From an uncultured Clostridia bacterium (GTDB lineage Bacteria > Bacillota > Clostridia > Christensenellales > Aristaeellaceae): a stretch of DNA of 64,000 nt. Both the position numbers and the translations under genes were made by a program. The notes under the pieces are model-generated. The model saw only the letters and a program-made list of their open reading frames with translations, was not told the DNA's origin and searched no databases. Shown piece after piece: positions 36,514 through 46,690 of the stretch. Positions within the stretch are counted from its first letter, which is position 1. The number at the start of each line of letters is the position of its first letter. The stretch spans positions 1 through 64,000 of the forward strand of contig CAMVFE010000005.1 of assembly GCA_947166705.1 (NCBI GenBank), in the 5' to 3' direction.

Positions 36514-37701
36514 TTATTTTCTGACCCGCGCGTTGATGAAGCTGTAGGCCTTGCCGAACTCCACGCCCAGCCCGTCGATGTATTCCAGGTCCTCGAACAC
36601 CAGCCGGCCTTCCCAGTACATGTAGGCCTGATCCTCCAGGCCCTCGGGCTTGGCGATGGTCGTGTTGGGGCTGTAATAGCCCTGGTTCGAGTTCCAGCTT
36701 CCTTCGCCCGCGAACCCTTCCCTGCTCAGCAGGTAGTTGATGAACAGCGCGCAGGTGTAGGGGCAGTCCGTATCGCTGCACACGGTGGCGTACACGTTGT
36801 ACATAAAGCCGGAGAAGCAGTCCACGTCGTTCTCGAACTGCAGCACCGAAAGGTTCTTCCAGTCTTCCCCGTTCACCTTGCGCAGCTTGGAGAAGACGAA
36901 CAAGCCCATATCCCCCGCGCGGCCGGAGGCCAGGCCCGTGGCGATTCTGGTGGCCGAGCTGTAGGCGTAGTTCACGTTCTTCAGGAAGCCGTCGATCCAC
37001 TGGTAGGCGGCGGATTCGAATTCCGCGCTTTCCCAGGGCTTCCCGTAGAAGGCTTCATAGGCCGCCGCGAGCTTCTCCGTCCATTCCGGGCTGGTCAGCA
37101 TGATCAGGAAGTTCAGGTTCACCGTCTCGGTGATGGGATCCTTGAAGAAAATCCGGCCCTTCCATTCCGGTTCCGTCAGCTGCCATACATTGCTCACCCC
37201 GACGGAGCCCTCCCGGTTGTTGTAGATCATGAGGGAGTTAATGAAGGTCACCACCGTGGGGTTCTGGTATTTTTCGGGCACATCCCGCTTCAGCGCGTCC
37301 GGGAAGTAGTTCAGGCTCAGCCCGTAATCCAGCAGGTTCACCTTCAGGTCGGGCCCGTTCTGCACCAGCGCCATATCCGCGGAATCCGCCAGGCCGAACC
37401 CGATTTCGTTGGTCAGCGTCGAATAGGTTTCCCCGTCGGCAATATCGGCATATCTGACCCTGCCCTTCAGCTCGGGATACGCGGCCATGAAGTTGTCGGC
37501 TGCCTTTTCGGCGAAGGAGGTTGTGGAGTAGAAGTTCAGCCGGGCGCCGGCGGCCATTTCATCGCATGCCCTGGCGTACAGCTCCTCATTGCTCATTCCG
37601 GCGGCGGCCGCCAGCGCGTCTTCCGGGCTTTCCGCGGCGGCGGGTGCGCTCAGCCCCGCCGACAGAGTCAGCGCCAGCAGCAGGGACAGCAAACATTTCA
37701 T
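36514..37701 (-). CDS. Extracellular ABC-type solute-binding protein (iron/polyamine-type fold likely)
   Basis: Signal peptide MKCLLSLLLALTLSAGLSAPAAA; ARLNFYSTTSFAEKAADNFMAAYPELKGRVRYADI. Confidence 0.75.
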   Translation of the reverse strand: MKCLLSLLLALTLSAGLSAPAAAESPEDALAAAAGMSNEELYARACDEMAAGARLNFYSTTSFAEKAADNFMAAYPELKGRVRYADIADGETYSTLTNEIGFGLADSADMALVQNGPDLKVNLLDYGLSLNYFPDALKRDVPEKYQNPTVVTFINSLMIYNNREGSVGVSNVWQLTEPEWKGRIFFKDPITETVNLNFLIMLTSPEWTEKLAAAYEAFYGKPWESAEFESAAYQWIDGFLKNVNYAYSSATRIATGLASGRAGDMGLFVFSKLRKVNGEDWKNLSVLQFENDVDCFSGFMYNVYATVCSDTDCPYTCALFINYLLSREGFAGEGSWNSNQGYYSPNTTIAKPEGLEDQAYMYWEGRLVFEDLEYIDGLGVEFGKAYSFINARVRK

Positions 37702-37779
37702 GGCAGCTTCCTCCTGTAAATATAGTGGGCCTGGCCCAGTCTTTCCACCTTTTCAGTATACAGGAACAGCCGAAGCCCG

Positions 37780-39243
37780 TCAAGCTTCGCCGCCTGTTCC
37801 CTCCTCCGCCTTTTCCAGCTCGAACCAGAAGGTTGTACCGACGTCCCGGGCGCTGTCCGCGCCGTAAGGCGCGCCGTGGCGCTCCAGAATGCCCCGGCAG
37901 ATGTTCAGCCCCAGGCCGGTGCCGATCACCGCCCGGCGGTGGCTCTCGCTCGTGCGGTAATAGCGGTCCCAGATATAGGGCAGCTCCTCCGGATCGATTC
38001 CCTTGCCGCTGTCGCTGATGCTGATCCGGACCCGGGTCCCGCGGTCCTCCTCCTTCAGGATGACCTGCCGGTTCTCCCCGGTATAGGTCAGGGCGTTCCC
38101 CAGCAGGTTGTAGACCACCTGCTCGATCCGCGCGCTGTCCCCCCGGACGCGGCAGGGCTTCTCCGCCAGGCACGCCACCCGGTACCCGTCCTTCTCGGTC
38201 ATCGCGCTGACCCGCTGGCAGATGCTCCGCACCTTTTCGGTCAGGTCGAACTCGCTGAAGCTCATCTGCACCGCGCCCGCACGCAGCCTGCTGAACTCCA
38301 TCACCTCGCTGACCAGCGAGGAGAGGCGGTTTGTCTCGTCGATGATGACCTGCATGTTCTCCGGGTTCACCTCGTCCGGCAGGTCCCGCATGGTTTCCGC
38401 GTAGCCCTGGATCATGGTCAGCGGGGTTCGCAGGTCGTGGGAAATATTGGCGATCAGCTCCCGCTGCAGGCCTTCCACGCGGCCCAGGTCGTCCGCCGCC
38501 TTCACGAGGGTATCGTTCAGCTCGTCAATCTCCCGGTAGCCTCCGCTGTGCGGCGGGCGCGTGTACCGGCCCCGGCTCAGCTCCCGCGCCGCGCGGTTGG
38601 TCTCGATGATCGGGCGGGAGAAGCTGGCGGCCATCAGGTAGCCGATGACCGCGGTGGCCGCCGCCGCCAGCGCCAGGATATACAGGAACTGCCGCCTGAG
38701 CATGGCCAGGATCGTGCTGGTCGGTGTAATCTGCGCGTTGACCAGCAGCGTCCCGTGCCTGCCGTCCGAGAACGTCACGCGCCGGGAATACAGCATGCTC
38801 CGCCCTTTCCCGGCGTTTTCCTCCGGCACGGCGCCCTCAAACTCCTCCGCGTGGTAGCGGTCGTTCCGGAACGGCGCGACGCTGACCATCTCGACCAGCT
38901 CCGTCCCGTCCTCCGGCGTCCTGGCGATCTGCCTGGCCAGCTCCCGGGGCGTCATATGGTGCAGCAGGCAGAACCGGACATGGTCGATGGACAGCAGGGT
39001 TTTGCCCTCCTCATCGGCCAGCAGCATGCAGACCTCGTTTTCCGCGCTGATCCGGTCCGCCAGCTCATCCAGGTCGTCGTGGTCGATGTTCTTCAGGATC
39101 GTGTTCGCCGCGGACCGCACCTGGCCGCTCCGGAAGTTCTGGTAGAATCCGTACAGCAGCGCGATCTGGCATACCCAGATCAGGGTGATGATGAAGGCGA
39201 CCAGCATCGTCAGCTGGATCAGCGTCTTGCCCAGGATACCCAT
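37780..39243 (-). CDS. Sensor histidine kinase
   Basis: Two TM segments; LIANISHDLRTPLTMIQGYAETM; VVYNLLGNALTYTGENR; DSGKGIDPEELPYIWDRYYR; GTGLGLNICRGI. Confidence 0.93.
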   Translation of the reverse strand: MGILGKTLIQLTMLVAFIITLIWVCQIALLYGFYQNFRSGQVRSAANTILKNIDHDDLDELADRISAENEVCMLLADEEGKTLLSIDHVRFCLLHHMTPRELARQIARTPEDGTELVEMVSVAPFRNDRYHAEEFEGAVPEENAGKGRSMLYSRRVTFSDGRHGTLLVNAQITPTSTILAMLRRQFLYILALAAAATAVIGYLMAASFSRPIIETNRAARELSRGRYTRPPHSGGYREIDELNDTLVKAADDLGRVEGLQRELIANISHDLRTPLTMIQGYAETMRDLPDEVNPENMQVIIDETNRLSSLVSEVMEFSRLRAGAVQMSFSEFDLTEKVRSICQRVSAMTEKDGYRVACLAEKPCRVRGDSARIEQVVYNLLGNALTYTGENRQVILKEEDRGTRVRISISDSGKGIDPEELPYIWDRYYRTSESHRRAVIGTGLGLNICRGILERHGAPYGADSARDVGTTFWFELEKAEEGTGGEA

Positions 39244-39286
39244 CCGGCCTTTCCGGAAGGCCTCCCGGAACGACGTTCCGTCCCGT

Positions 39287-39967
39287 TCAGTCCTTCTCAA
39301 AGCGATACCCCACTCCCCGCAGCGTCGTAATCCGATCCGCGCAGGGGCCAAGCTCCTTGCGCAGCAGCTTGATATGCGTGTCCAGCGTGCGGTCGTCCCC
39401 GAAGAAATCGTAGCCCCATACGTCGCTGATCAGCTTTTCCCGGCTTAGCGCGATGCCCCGGTTTCTCACCATGTAGAAGAGCAGGTCGTATTCCTTCGGG
39501 CTCAGGTCCAGCTCCCGCCCTTCCACGCTCACCCGCCGCGCCGTAAAGTTGACCTCCAGCGCGCCGAGGGTCACCACGTCCTCGCCCGCCTCCGGCGCGG
39601 CGCCGCTGCGCTTGAGCACCGCGGACACGCGCATCATCAGCTCCCTCGGGCTGAAGGGCTTGACCACGTAGTCGTCCACGCCGATCTCGAAGCCGTGGAT
39701 CCGGTCGTACTCCTCTCCCCGGGCAGACAGCATGATCACCGGCGTATTCTGGCTCTTCCGGATTTCCCGGACCGCGGAAAAGCCGTCCAGCTCCGGCATC
39801 ATCACGTCCATGATGATCAGGTCGTAGCGGTTCCGGGCGCACAGGTCCACCGCCTGCATCCCGTTCTCCGCCTCCTCCGTGCTGTATCCCTCGAACACCG
39901 CGTATTTGGCGATCAGGGCACGGATCCTGGCCTCGTCGTCCACAATCAGAATCTTCATCCTATCCAT
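39287..39967 (-). CDS. OmpR-family response regulator
   Basis: MKILIVDDEARIRALIAKYAVFEGY; DLIIMDVMMPELDGF; C-terminal winged helix LSPKEYDLLFYMVRNRGIALSREKLISDVWGYDFFGDDRTLDTHIKLLRKEL. Confidence 0.95.
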   Translation of the reverse strand: MDRMKILIVDDEARIRALIAKYAVFEGYSTEEAENGMQAVDLCARNRYDLIIMDVMMPELDGFSAVREIRKSQNTPVIMLSARGEEYDRIHGFEIGVDDYVVKPFSPRELMMRVSAVLKRSGAAPEAGEDVVTLGALEVNFTARRVSVEGRELDLSPKEYDLLFYMVRNRGIALSREKLISDVWGYDFFGDDRTLDTHIKLLRKELGPCADRITTLRGVGYRFEKD

Positions 39968-40337
39968 CTGTCTCCCTTTTCGTTTTCCCGTTCCCCCGTG
40001 CGTAGTATAATCCGATCCGGAAGGGAAAACAACCCTTTCCGCGGCGCGTCTCCGCGTCCCGCCGCCGTGTCCATCATCCGTCCTTCCGGTGAACGCTGTC
40101 TGAAGGCCGTCTGAAAAAACCGGAAAAAGAGATTTACTGTCAGCGCCAGCCGCAAATACCGCTGCGGGCGGCTTGCCGGCCCTGTAAGCAGCGACTGTTC
40201 CGGGCGTTCCCGGCAAAAATCTTCCCGCCGTTCCCTTGCGCCGGGGCTGGAAATGCGGTATATTGTGGAGCGGCCGGAACTGCCTTCAGGCCTTCATCCG
40301 GCCGCAGACCCAATACTCTCAGAAAAGGAGAAAACGA

Positions 40338-41225
40338 ATGAGCGATTATGTGCTGACCACCAGTTCCACCGCGGACCTGAGCAGGGAATACCTGGAAAAG
40401 ATCCGGGTTCCCCATATCTGCTTCCATTATGAGCTGGGCAGCGATAAATATCCGGACGATCTCTGGACCTCCATGGATCCCCACACCTTCTATCAGCGCA
40501 TGCTGGACGGGGAAAACTCCCGCACCAGCCAGATCAACATGACGGAATATATGGATTTCTGGCGCCCCTTCCTGCTGGACGGGCAGGACATTCTGCACCT
40601 GACCCTGTCCTCCGGCCTGTCCGGCACGATCAATTCCGCCCGCGCCGCTGCGGAGGAGATGCGCCGCGAGTTTCCGGACCGGCAGATTTACGTGGTCGAT
40701 TCCCTGGCCGCCTCCTCGGGCTACGGCCTGCTGATCGACAAGCTGGCCGAGCTGCGGGATCAGGGGTTCTCCATCCGGGATCTCTACCGCTACGCGGAGG
40801 ATCACAAGCTCTTCCTGCACCACTGGTTCTTCTCCACGGACCTGACCTTCTATATCCGCGGCGGCCGCGTCAGCAAGACCGCCGGCTTCTTCGGCCGCAT
40901 GCTGAACATCTGCCCCCTCCTGAACGTGGATTATCAGGGCCGGCTCATTCCCCGCGACAAGATCCGGACGAAGAAGAAGGTCATCCGGGAAATCGTCTCC
41001 CGCATGGAGGAGCACGCGCAGGACGGCGCGGATTATCATGAGAAATGCTTCATCTCCCATTCCGACTGCCTGGAGGACGCGAAGGCGGTCGCCGCGCTGG
41101 TGGAGCAGAAGTTCCCGAAGCTGCGCGGAAAGGTGGAAATCTTCCCCATCGGCTCCACCATCGGCGCCCATACCGGCCCCGGCACCGTCGCCCTCTTCTT
41201 CTGGGGCGACCTGAGGAACAACTGA
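40338..41225 (+). CDS. DegV family protein
   Basis: YVLTTSSTADLSREYLEKIRVPHICFHYELG; LSSGLSGTINSARAAAEEM; IGSTIGAHTGPGTVALFFWG. Confidence 0.9.
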   Translation: MSDYVLTTSSTADLSREYLEKIRVPHICFHYELGSDKYPDDLWTSMDPHTFYQRMLDGENSRTSQINMTEYMDFWRPFLLDGQDILHLTLSSGLSGTINSARAAAEEMRREFPDRQIYVVDSLAASSGYGLLIDKLAELRDQGFSIRDLYRYAEDHKLFLHHWFFSTDLTFYIRGGRVSKTAGFFGRMLNICPLLNVDYQGRLIPRDKIRTKKKVIREIVSRMEEHAQDGADYHEKCFISHSDCLEDAKAVAALVEQKFPKLRGKVEIFPIGSTIGAHTGPGTVALFFWGDLRNN

Positions 41226-41298
41226 TTCGCCGGTTTTTTCCGGGGCGGTCCCCGGCAGGCCGGTTCCGGCCCTTTGAGATCTGACTCAGGAGGTCCGC

Positions 41299-42177
41299 AT
41301 GAAAAAGCCGCTCTCCCTCATTCTTCCGCTGCTCCTGCTGCTTCTTCCGCTCTGCGCGCCTCCGGCGCTCGGGGAGGGTGAAGCGGATTATTCCATCGAG
41401 GAGATCGTCGAGTACGAGGATCTGGACGCCGCGGCCAGTGGGGATACGGCGTGGACCTTCCCGGTTCCGCTGGAGGACATGAATCCGGAATACATCCGCC
41501 TGGCCAACAAGCATTATCTGCTGAGCGAATCCTATGTGCCGGAGGATCTGACCAAGGTTCCCTCCAAGCCCGCCAGCGGGGGCATCAGCTGGGCCGTTCA
41601 GCCCAAGGGCGGCCAGCAGCTCCGGGAAGCCTGCGCGCAGGCCCTGTGCGAAATGAACGCCGCCATCCGGGAGGTCGCGGAGGAAAACGGCTACAAGGCC
41701 CTTTACCTGAAAAGCGCATACCGCTCCTACCGTACGCAGAAAACCATGTACAACAACCGGCTGAAAAAGAATAAGGGCCGCGACGACGGCTGGGTATCCA
41801 AGCCCGGCGCCAGCGACCACCAGACCGGCCTGGGCTGCGATGTGGTCCCCCGTTCCTGGCGGGACAAGGCCATGAACGACAAAATGATGCGGGAGCCGGA
41901 GTGCCAGTGGATGGCGGAGCACTGCCACGAATTCGGCTTTGTTATCCGCTATCCGGAGGACAAGCAGGAGATCACGGAGATCAATACCGAGCCCTGGCAC
42001 CTGCGCTATGTGGGGCTGTCCGTCGCGGCCTACATGAAGGAAAACAACCTCTGCCTGGAGGAATTCACCTGGGAACTTCAGGCCGCCATTGAGGACTTCC
42101 TGTCCCGAGGCGGCGACCCGGCCCTGGTGCAGCCCTTTATCCAGACGCCGACGGATGAAAATTTCATCGTTCCGTAA
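41299..42177 (+). CDS. D-alanyl-D-alanine carboxypeptidase family (VanY/M15B-like)
   Basis: Signal peptide; LKSAYRSYRTQKTMYNN; GASDHQTGLGCDVVP; EPWHLRYVG. Confidence 0.88.
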   Translation: MKKPLSLILPLLLLLLPLCAPPALGEGEADYSIEEIVEYEDLDAAASGDTAWTFPVPLEDMNPEYIRLANKHYLLSESYVPEDLTKVPSKPASGGISWAVQPKGGQQLREACAQALCEMNAAIREVAEENGYKALYLKSAYRSYRTQKTMYNNRLKKNKGRDDGWVSKPGASDHQTGLGCDVVPRSWRDKAMNDKMMREPECQWMAEHCHEFGFVIRYPEDKQEITEINTEPWHLRYVGLSVAAYMKENNLCLEEFTWELQAAIEDFLSRGGDPALVQPFIQTPTDENFIVP

Positions 42178-42208
42178 CCCGGCACAGCATTCAGAAGGAG
42201 GATCGCGT

Positions 42209-42919
42209 ATGGCCATCTATCATCGGGTACTGCTCAAGCTCAGCGGAGAGGCGCTGAAGGCGGATCATGACCTTTTCGATTTTGACAAGGTGAACGGCGT
42301 CGCGAAAATCATCCGCCGCATGCATGACATGGGCGTGGAGATCGGCATCGTCATCGGTGCAGGCAATATCTGGCGCGGCCGTCAGGGTCCCTCCGCGCAT
42401 ATGGACGCGGTGACGGCGGACCAGATGGGCATGCTGGGCACGGTCATCAACTGCCTCTGCGTGGCGGACGCCCTCCGGAAGGAGGGGCTGGACGCGGTGG
42501 TTCAGTCCGCAGTGGATATGAACCGCTTTGCGGAGCCTTTCAACGCGATGGCGGCCCGCCGCCATCTGAAGGAAGGCCGCGTGGTGCTCTTCGCCTGCGG
42601 GACGGGAAACCCCTTCTTCTCCACCGATTCGGGCGTTGCCCTGCGCGCCGTGGAGATGGAGGTGGACGCGGTCCTCATGGCCAAGAATATCGACGGCGTC
42701 TACACGGCGGATCCCCTGAAGGATCCCTCCGCCGTCCTGATTAAGGATATCACCTACGCGGAAGCCCTGGCCCGGGGCCTGAAGGTCATGGACGCCTCCG
42801 CCTTCGCCCTCTGCGCCGAAAACCGGGTGCCCATGCTCCGGGTCTTCGGCCTGGACGATCCGGAGAACCTGATTCGCGTGCTCGAGGGAAGCGAGATGGG
42901 CACCTTCGTCCATCCCTGA
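42209..42919 (+). CDS. pyrH: UMP kinase
   Basis: VLLKLSGEALKADHDLFDFDKVNGVAKIIRRMHDMGVEIGIVIGAGNIWRG; VVLFACGTGNPFFSTDSGVALRA. Confidence 0.95.
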   Translation: MAIYHRVLLKLSGEALKADHDLFDFDKVNGVAKIIRRMHDMGVEIGIVIGAGNIWRGRQGPSAHMDAVTADQMGMLGTVINCLCVADALRKEGLDAVVQSAVDMNRFAEPFNAMAARRHLKEGRVVLFACGTGNPFFSTDSGVALRAVEMEVDAVLMAKNIDGVYTADPLKDPSAVLIKDITYAEALARGLKVMDASAFALCAENRVPMLRVFGLDDPENLIRVLEGSEMGTFVHP

Positions 42920-42964
42920 GCCTCCCGCCCGCCCGGCGGCCCGAAAACGGTTCATAAGACAAGC

Positions 42965-43016
42965 GCGCCCGGCTTCCGGGCGCATGAAAGAAAGCCCTCC
43001 GTCCGGAGGGCTTTTC
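42965..43016. terminator. Two tandem hairpins between convergent pyrH and tdk
   Basis: gcgcccgg-ctt-ccgggcgc and aaagccctccgtccggagggctttt. Confidence 0.8.
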
Positions 43017-43018
43017 CC

Positions 43019-43600
43019 TTATCCCTGGTTCTGTTCGCGGATTTTCCGCTTCCAGCACTGGTGGCACATGGCGATGTAGCTGTCGTTCCCGCCCAGCATC
43101 ACCTGGCCCCCGCTGGTCACGATCCGCCCGTCGCCGTCGATCCGGGCGTTCACCGTCGCCTTCCGGCCGCATTCGCAGACCGTCTTGATCTCCGTCAGCG
43201 AGTCCGCCAGCTCCATCAGCCGCCGGGCGCCCGGAAAAAAGTGGGTCAGGAAGTCGGTCCTCAGCCCGAAGCACAGCACCGGCAGATCCTCCTCGTCCAC
43301 CAGCGTACGCAGCTGGTCGATCTGCTCCGGGGTGAAGAACTGCGCCTCGTCCGCGATGATCACGTCCCGTTTTCCGGCCTGATGGTACCGGGCGATAAGG
43401 TCCGTCTCCGGGGTAATCACCTCCGCCTCGCACCTCAGCCCGATCCGGCTTCGGATGATGTTCGCCCCGTCCCGGGTGTCGATGCTGGGCTTGATCAGCC
43501 AGACGGTCATGCCCCGTTCTTCGTAGTTGAATTTGGTGATCAGCGCCTGCGCCGATTTGGAGGATCCCATGACTCCGTACTTGAAATACAGCTTTGCCAT
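43019..43600 (-). CDS. tdk: Thymidine kinase
   Basis: MAKLYFKYGVMGSSKSAQALITKFNYEERGM; DVIIADEAQFFTPEQIDQL; CECGRKATVNARID. Confidence 0.93.
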   Translation of the reverse strand: MAKLYFKYGVMGSSKSAQALITKFNYEERGMTVWLIKPSIDTRDGANIIRSRIGLRCEAEVITPETDLIARYHQAGKRDVIIADEAQFFTPEQIDQLRTLVDEEDLPVLCFGLRTDFLTHFFPGARRLMELADSLTEIKTVCECGRKATVNARIDGDGRIVTSGGQVMLGGNDSYIAMCHQCWKRKIREQNQG

Positions 43601-43675
43601 CTGTCTGTCCTTTTTTCCGGCGGGCCCGGCCTCCGGCTCCCCGCCGGAAGAAGGCCTGAGTCCCGCCCCTTTCTC

Positions 43676-44296
43676 TCAGGTATGGTCGATATGCGCCTTC
43701 ACCCGCTGCACCACCATCTCCAGCGCCACGAGGTTCCGTCCGCCCTCGGGGATGATGATGTCCGCCCGGCGCTTGCTGGGCTCGACGAACTGCTCGTGCA
43801 TGGGCTTGACGGTAGTCAGGTACTGGCTGATGACGCTCTCCAGGCTTCTTCCCCTCTCCTGCACGTCCCGCCGGATCCGCCGCAGGATCCGGACGTCCGC
43901 GTCCGTATCCACGAAGATCTTGATGTCCATCCTTTCGCACAGCCGCGGATCCGCGTAGATCAGGATGCCCTCCGCGATGATGACGCGGGTCGGCCGGATC
44001 AGAACCGTCTCTGCGCTCCGGTCGTGGATCGTGTAGTCATAGACCGGGCATTCGATGCTCTTGCCGCTCCTGAGCTGGTCCAGATGCCCGATCATCAGCT
44101 CCGTGTCGAAGGCGTCGGGATGATCGTAGTTCAGCAGGCACCTTTCCTCGTAGGGCATGTCGTGGTGGGCCTTGTAATAATTGTCGTGATGGATCACGGA
44201 CACGTCTCCCCCGAACTCCCTGACCAGCGTATCCGTGATGGTCGTCTTTCCGCTGCCGGTTCCGCCGGCGATCCCGATCACCATGATGTCTTTCAT
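43676..44296 (-). CDS. udk: Uridine kinase
   Basis: VIGIAGGTGSGKTTITDTLVREFG; HHDNYYKAHHDMPYEERCLLNYDHPDAFDTELM. Confidence 0.92.
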   Translation of the reverse strand: MKDIMVIGIAGGTGSGKTTITDTLVREFGGDVSVIHHDNYYKAHHDMPYEERCLLNYDHPDAFDTELMIGHLDQLRSGKSIECPVYDYTIHDRSAETVLIRPTRVIIAEGILIYADPRLCERMDIKIFVDTDADVRILRRIRRDVQERGRSLESVISQYLTTVKPMHEQFVEPSKRRADIIIPEGGRNLVALEMVVQRVKAHIDHT

Positions 44297-44357
44297 GCGT
44301 CCATCCTCCGCCGCGAATAAAACGGAGCCTCCGGATCGGAAGGCCCCGTGAAAGGTT

Positions 44358-45389
44358 TTATCTCTTCCCGGGATCGTAGGGGATGCCCTCCGCCTTGGGA
44401 GCCCTGGAGCTCTTGGAGGTGCAGGCGAGCACGATCAGCGTGATCAGGTAGGGCAGCATCCGGTAGAAATTGCTGTCGAGCCCGATCGACGCCAGCATGT
44501 AGGTTCCGTCGCCGTTGATATCCAGGGTGTTGTAGGACGCGGCGATGCATTTGAACAGGCCGAAGAGGAGCGCGCCTCCCGCGATGGGCAGGGGCTTCCA
44601 GTTGCCGAAGATCATGACCGCCAGCGCCAGGAAGCCGAAGCCCGCCACGTCGCCGTTGGCGGAAGCGTTGGCCGTGGTCACGGCGAAGACACAGCCGCCC
44701 AGGCCGGCCAGGGAGCCGGAGATCATCACGCCGGCGTACCGCATCCGGAACACGTTGATGCCCAGGGACGCGGAGGCCTGCGGATTCTCGCCGCAGGAGC
44801 GGAGGCGGAGCCCGAAGCGCGTCTTATACAGGATGACGGACATGACGATGAACAGCAGGATGCAGAAGTAGGTCGTCAGGTAGACCTTGTTCAGGAACGC
44901 ATCGCCCAGGAAGCCGAACTTGTAGCTCTTGTCAAATCCCCACATGGACTTCTTGATCATGAACCAGGTGGCGGAGTCCCCGCTGGCCAGCAGCAGGTTG
45001 TTCTGCTTCGCGACGATCCGGACCAGGAAAAGCACGATCGCGGGGGCGAGCATGTTCAGCGCCGTCCCGCCGATGGTCTGGTCCGCCTTCAGGTTGATCG
45101 CCGCGAAGGCCAGCAGCAGCGAAAAGATGCATCCGGCCAGGGCCGATACGGCCATCGCAAGCAGCAGGTACAGCTGCATGGTCCACATGTTTCCGGAGGC
45201 CTTGACCGCGTCGAACCATCCGAGGCTGACCATGACGTTCATGCAGACCACGCCGATGAAGGCGCCGAAAATCATCATGCCTTCCAGAGCCAGGTTGATG
45301 ATCCCGCTCCGCTCGGCGAACACGCCGGCCAGCGCGACGATCATCAGCGGGATCGCGTATACAAGCGTCTGACGCACAAGAAATGCCAT
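44358..45389 (-). CDS. BMP-type nucleoside ABC transporter permease
   Basis: FAERSGIINLALEGMMIFGAF; RFGLRLRSCGENPQASASLGINVFRMRY. Confidence 0.9.
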   Translation of the reverse strand: MAFLVRQTLVYAIPLMIVALAGVFAERSGIINLALEGMMIFGAFIGVVCMNVMVSLGWFDAVKASGNMWTMQLYLLLAMAVSALAGCIFSLLLAFAAINLKADQTIGGTALNMLAPAIVLFLVRIVAKQNNLLLASGDSATWFMIKKSMWGFDKSYKFGFLGDAFLNKVYLTTYFCILLFIVMSVILYKTRFGLRLRSCGENPQASASLGINVFRMRYAGVMISGSLAGLGGCVFAVTTANASANGDVAGFGFLALAVMIFGNWKPLPIAGGALLFGLFKCIAASYNTLDINGDGTYMLASIGLDSNFYRMLPYLITLIVLACTSKSSRAPKAEGIPYDPGKR

Positions 45390-46690
45390 TATCCACGCAC
45401 CTCCCCTTTTCTGTCTGCAGATACCCCGGCGGCTTTTCTCTTTTTCGCCTTCCGGCCCAGCCAGGTCTTGATGATCAGCGAGAAGGCGGAAAGGTAGACG
45501 ATCACGGCGATGATGACGTCCGTGATGTATTCGTTGTAGGCCGTCAGGTTCGTAAGCTGCTGCCCGTTGATGTTCAGGTAGGACATGAAGATGCCGGAAA
45601 AGATGACGCCGATCGGATTGTTGACCGCCAGCAGCGCCACCGCGATTCCGGTGAAGCCGACGGCAGGCAGGCTCTGGTAGGTCGTCCAGAAGAACTCCGT
45701 GTTCCCGCTCAGGGCGTACAGGGAGCCCGCCGTGCCCGCCATGGCGCCCGCCATGGCCATGGACAGCACGATGTTGCGCCGGTCCTGGATCCCGGCGTAC
45801 TTCGCGGCGTACCGGTTCGATCCGCAGGCCTTCAGCTGGTATCCGAGGGTGGTCTTTTCCATGATGATGTAGAACAGGACGGCCAGCAGGATCGCGATCA
45901 CGATGCCGCCGTTGACCTGGCTTCCCCGGAAGACCGTGTCCAGCCCCATCCGGGAGGTGGCCACGCCGCCCCGGGTGGCCAGCACGGTGGCGCCCTCCGG
46001 CACATTGGCCCCGGCCACCGTCCGGACCCCGTCCACGATCACGTCATGGATGACCGTCGAGGTCTTGTAGATATATCCGGTTTTCGTGCCCTCCAGCACG
46101 TTCTTCAGGCTGCTCATGTCGAAGAACCAGGTCACCAGGCAGGCCGCGAGCCAGTTCGTCATGATGCAGGCGATGACCTCGTTGATGTTCAGCAGGGATT
46201 TCAGCAGGCCGGGAATGCATCCCCACAGGGCTCCGGCAAGCATGCCGCCCAGGAACGCGATCAGCCAGACCATCCAGGCCGGGATCGAGGAGGTGGGGAT
46301 GCTCAGCGCCAGGAACAGCGTGGCGCAGGTCCCGGCCAGGTACTGCCCGGGAGCGCCGATGTTGAACAGGCCCGTCTTGTAGGCCACCGCGACGGAGAGC
46401 CCCGTCAGGATCAGCGGCATGGCCCGGAACAGCATGTTGCCCATGAAGGCCGGATTGAATCCGAAGGTGAGCGCTCCCGTCGCGGCGTCCCGGCCTTTGT
46501 TGAAGACGCCGAGGAAGACCATCCTGATGCCGTCCCAGATTCCGCCCGTGGAGATGGAATCGTTGGTCAGTCCGACGATCACGATGACGATCACGCCGGA
46601 AAGCATGCCGATCAGAATGGAGATGAGGGAAGCCATGAGCGTCCTTACGCCGTCTCTTTGAAAGAAGGGCTCCTTATTCATGATGATCAC
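45389..46690 (-). CDS. BMP-type nucleoside ABC transporter permease
   Basis: KTGLFNIGAPGQYLAGTCATLFL; GYQLKACGSNRYAAKYAGIQDRRN; alternative start at 46681. Confidence 0.9.
   Translation of the reverse strand: MIIMNKEPFFQRDGVRTLMASLISILIGMLSGVIVIVIVGLTNDSISTGGIWDGIRMVFLGVFNKGRDAATGALTFGFNPAFMGNMLFRAMPLILTGLSVAVAYKTGLFNIGAPGQYLAGTCATLFLALSIPTSSIPAWMVWLIAFLGGMLAGALWGCIPGLLKSLLNINEVIACIMTNWLAACLVTWFFDMSSLKNVLEGTKTGYIYKTSTVIHDVIVDGVRTVAGANVPEGATVLATRGGVATSRMGLDTVFRGSQVNGGIVIAILLAVLFYIIMEKTTLGYQLKACGSNRYAAKYAGIQDRRNIVLSMAMAGAMAGTAGSLYALSGNTEFFWTTYQSLPAVGFTGIAVALLAVNNPIGVIFSGIFMSYLNINGQQLTNLTAYNEYITDVIIAVIVYLSAFSLIIKTWLGRKAKKRKAAGVSADRKGEVRG

Noticed and set aside
37727-37739. tgggcctggccca palindrome upstream of the SBP gene
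   Set aside because: Short GC palindrome expected by chance in this composition; no second copy or promoter context to support an operator.
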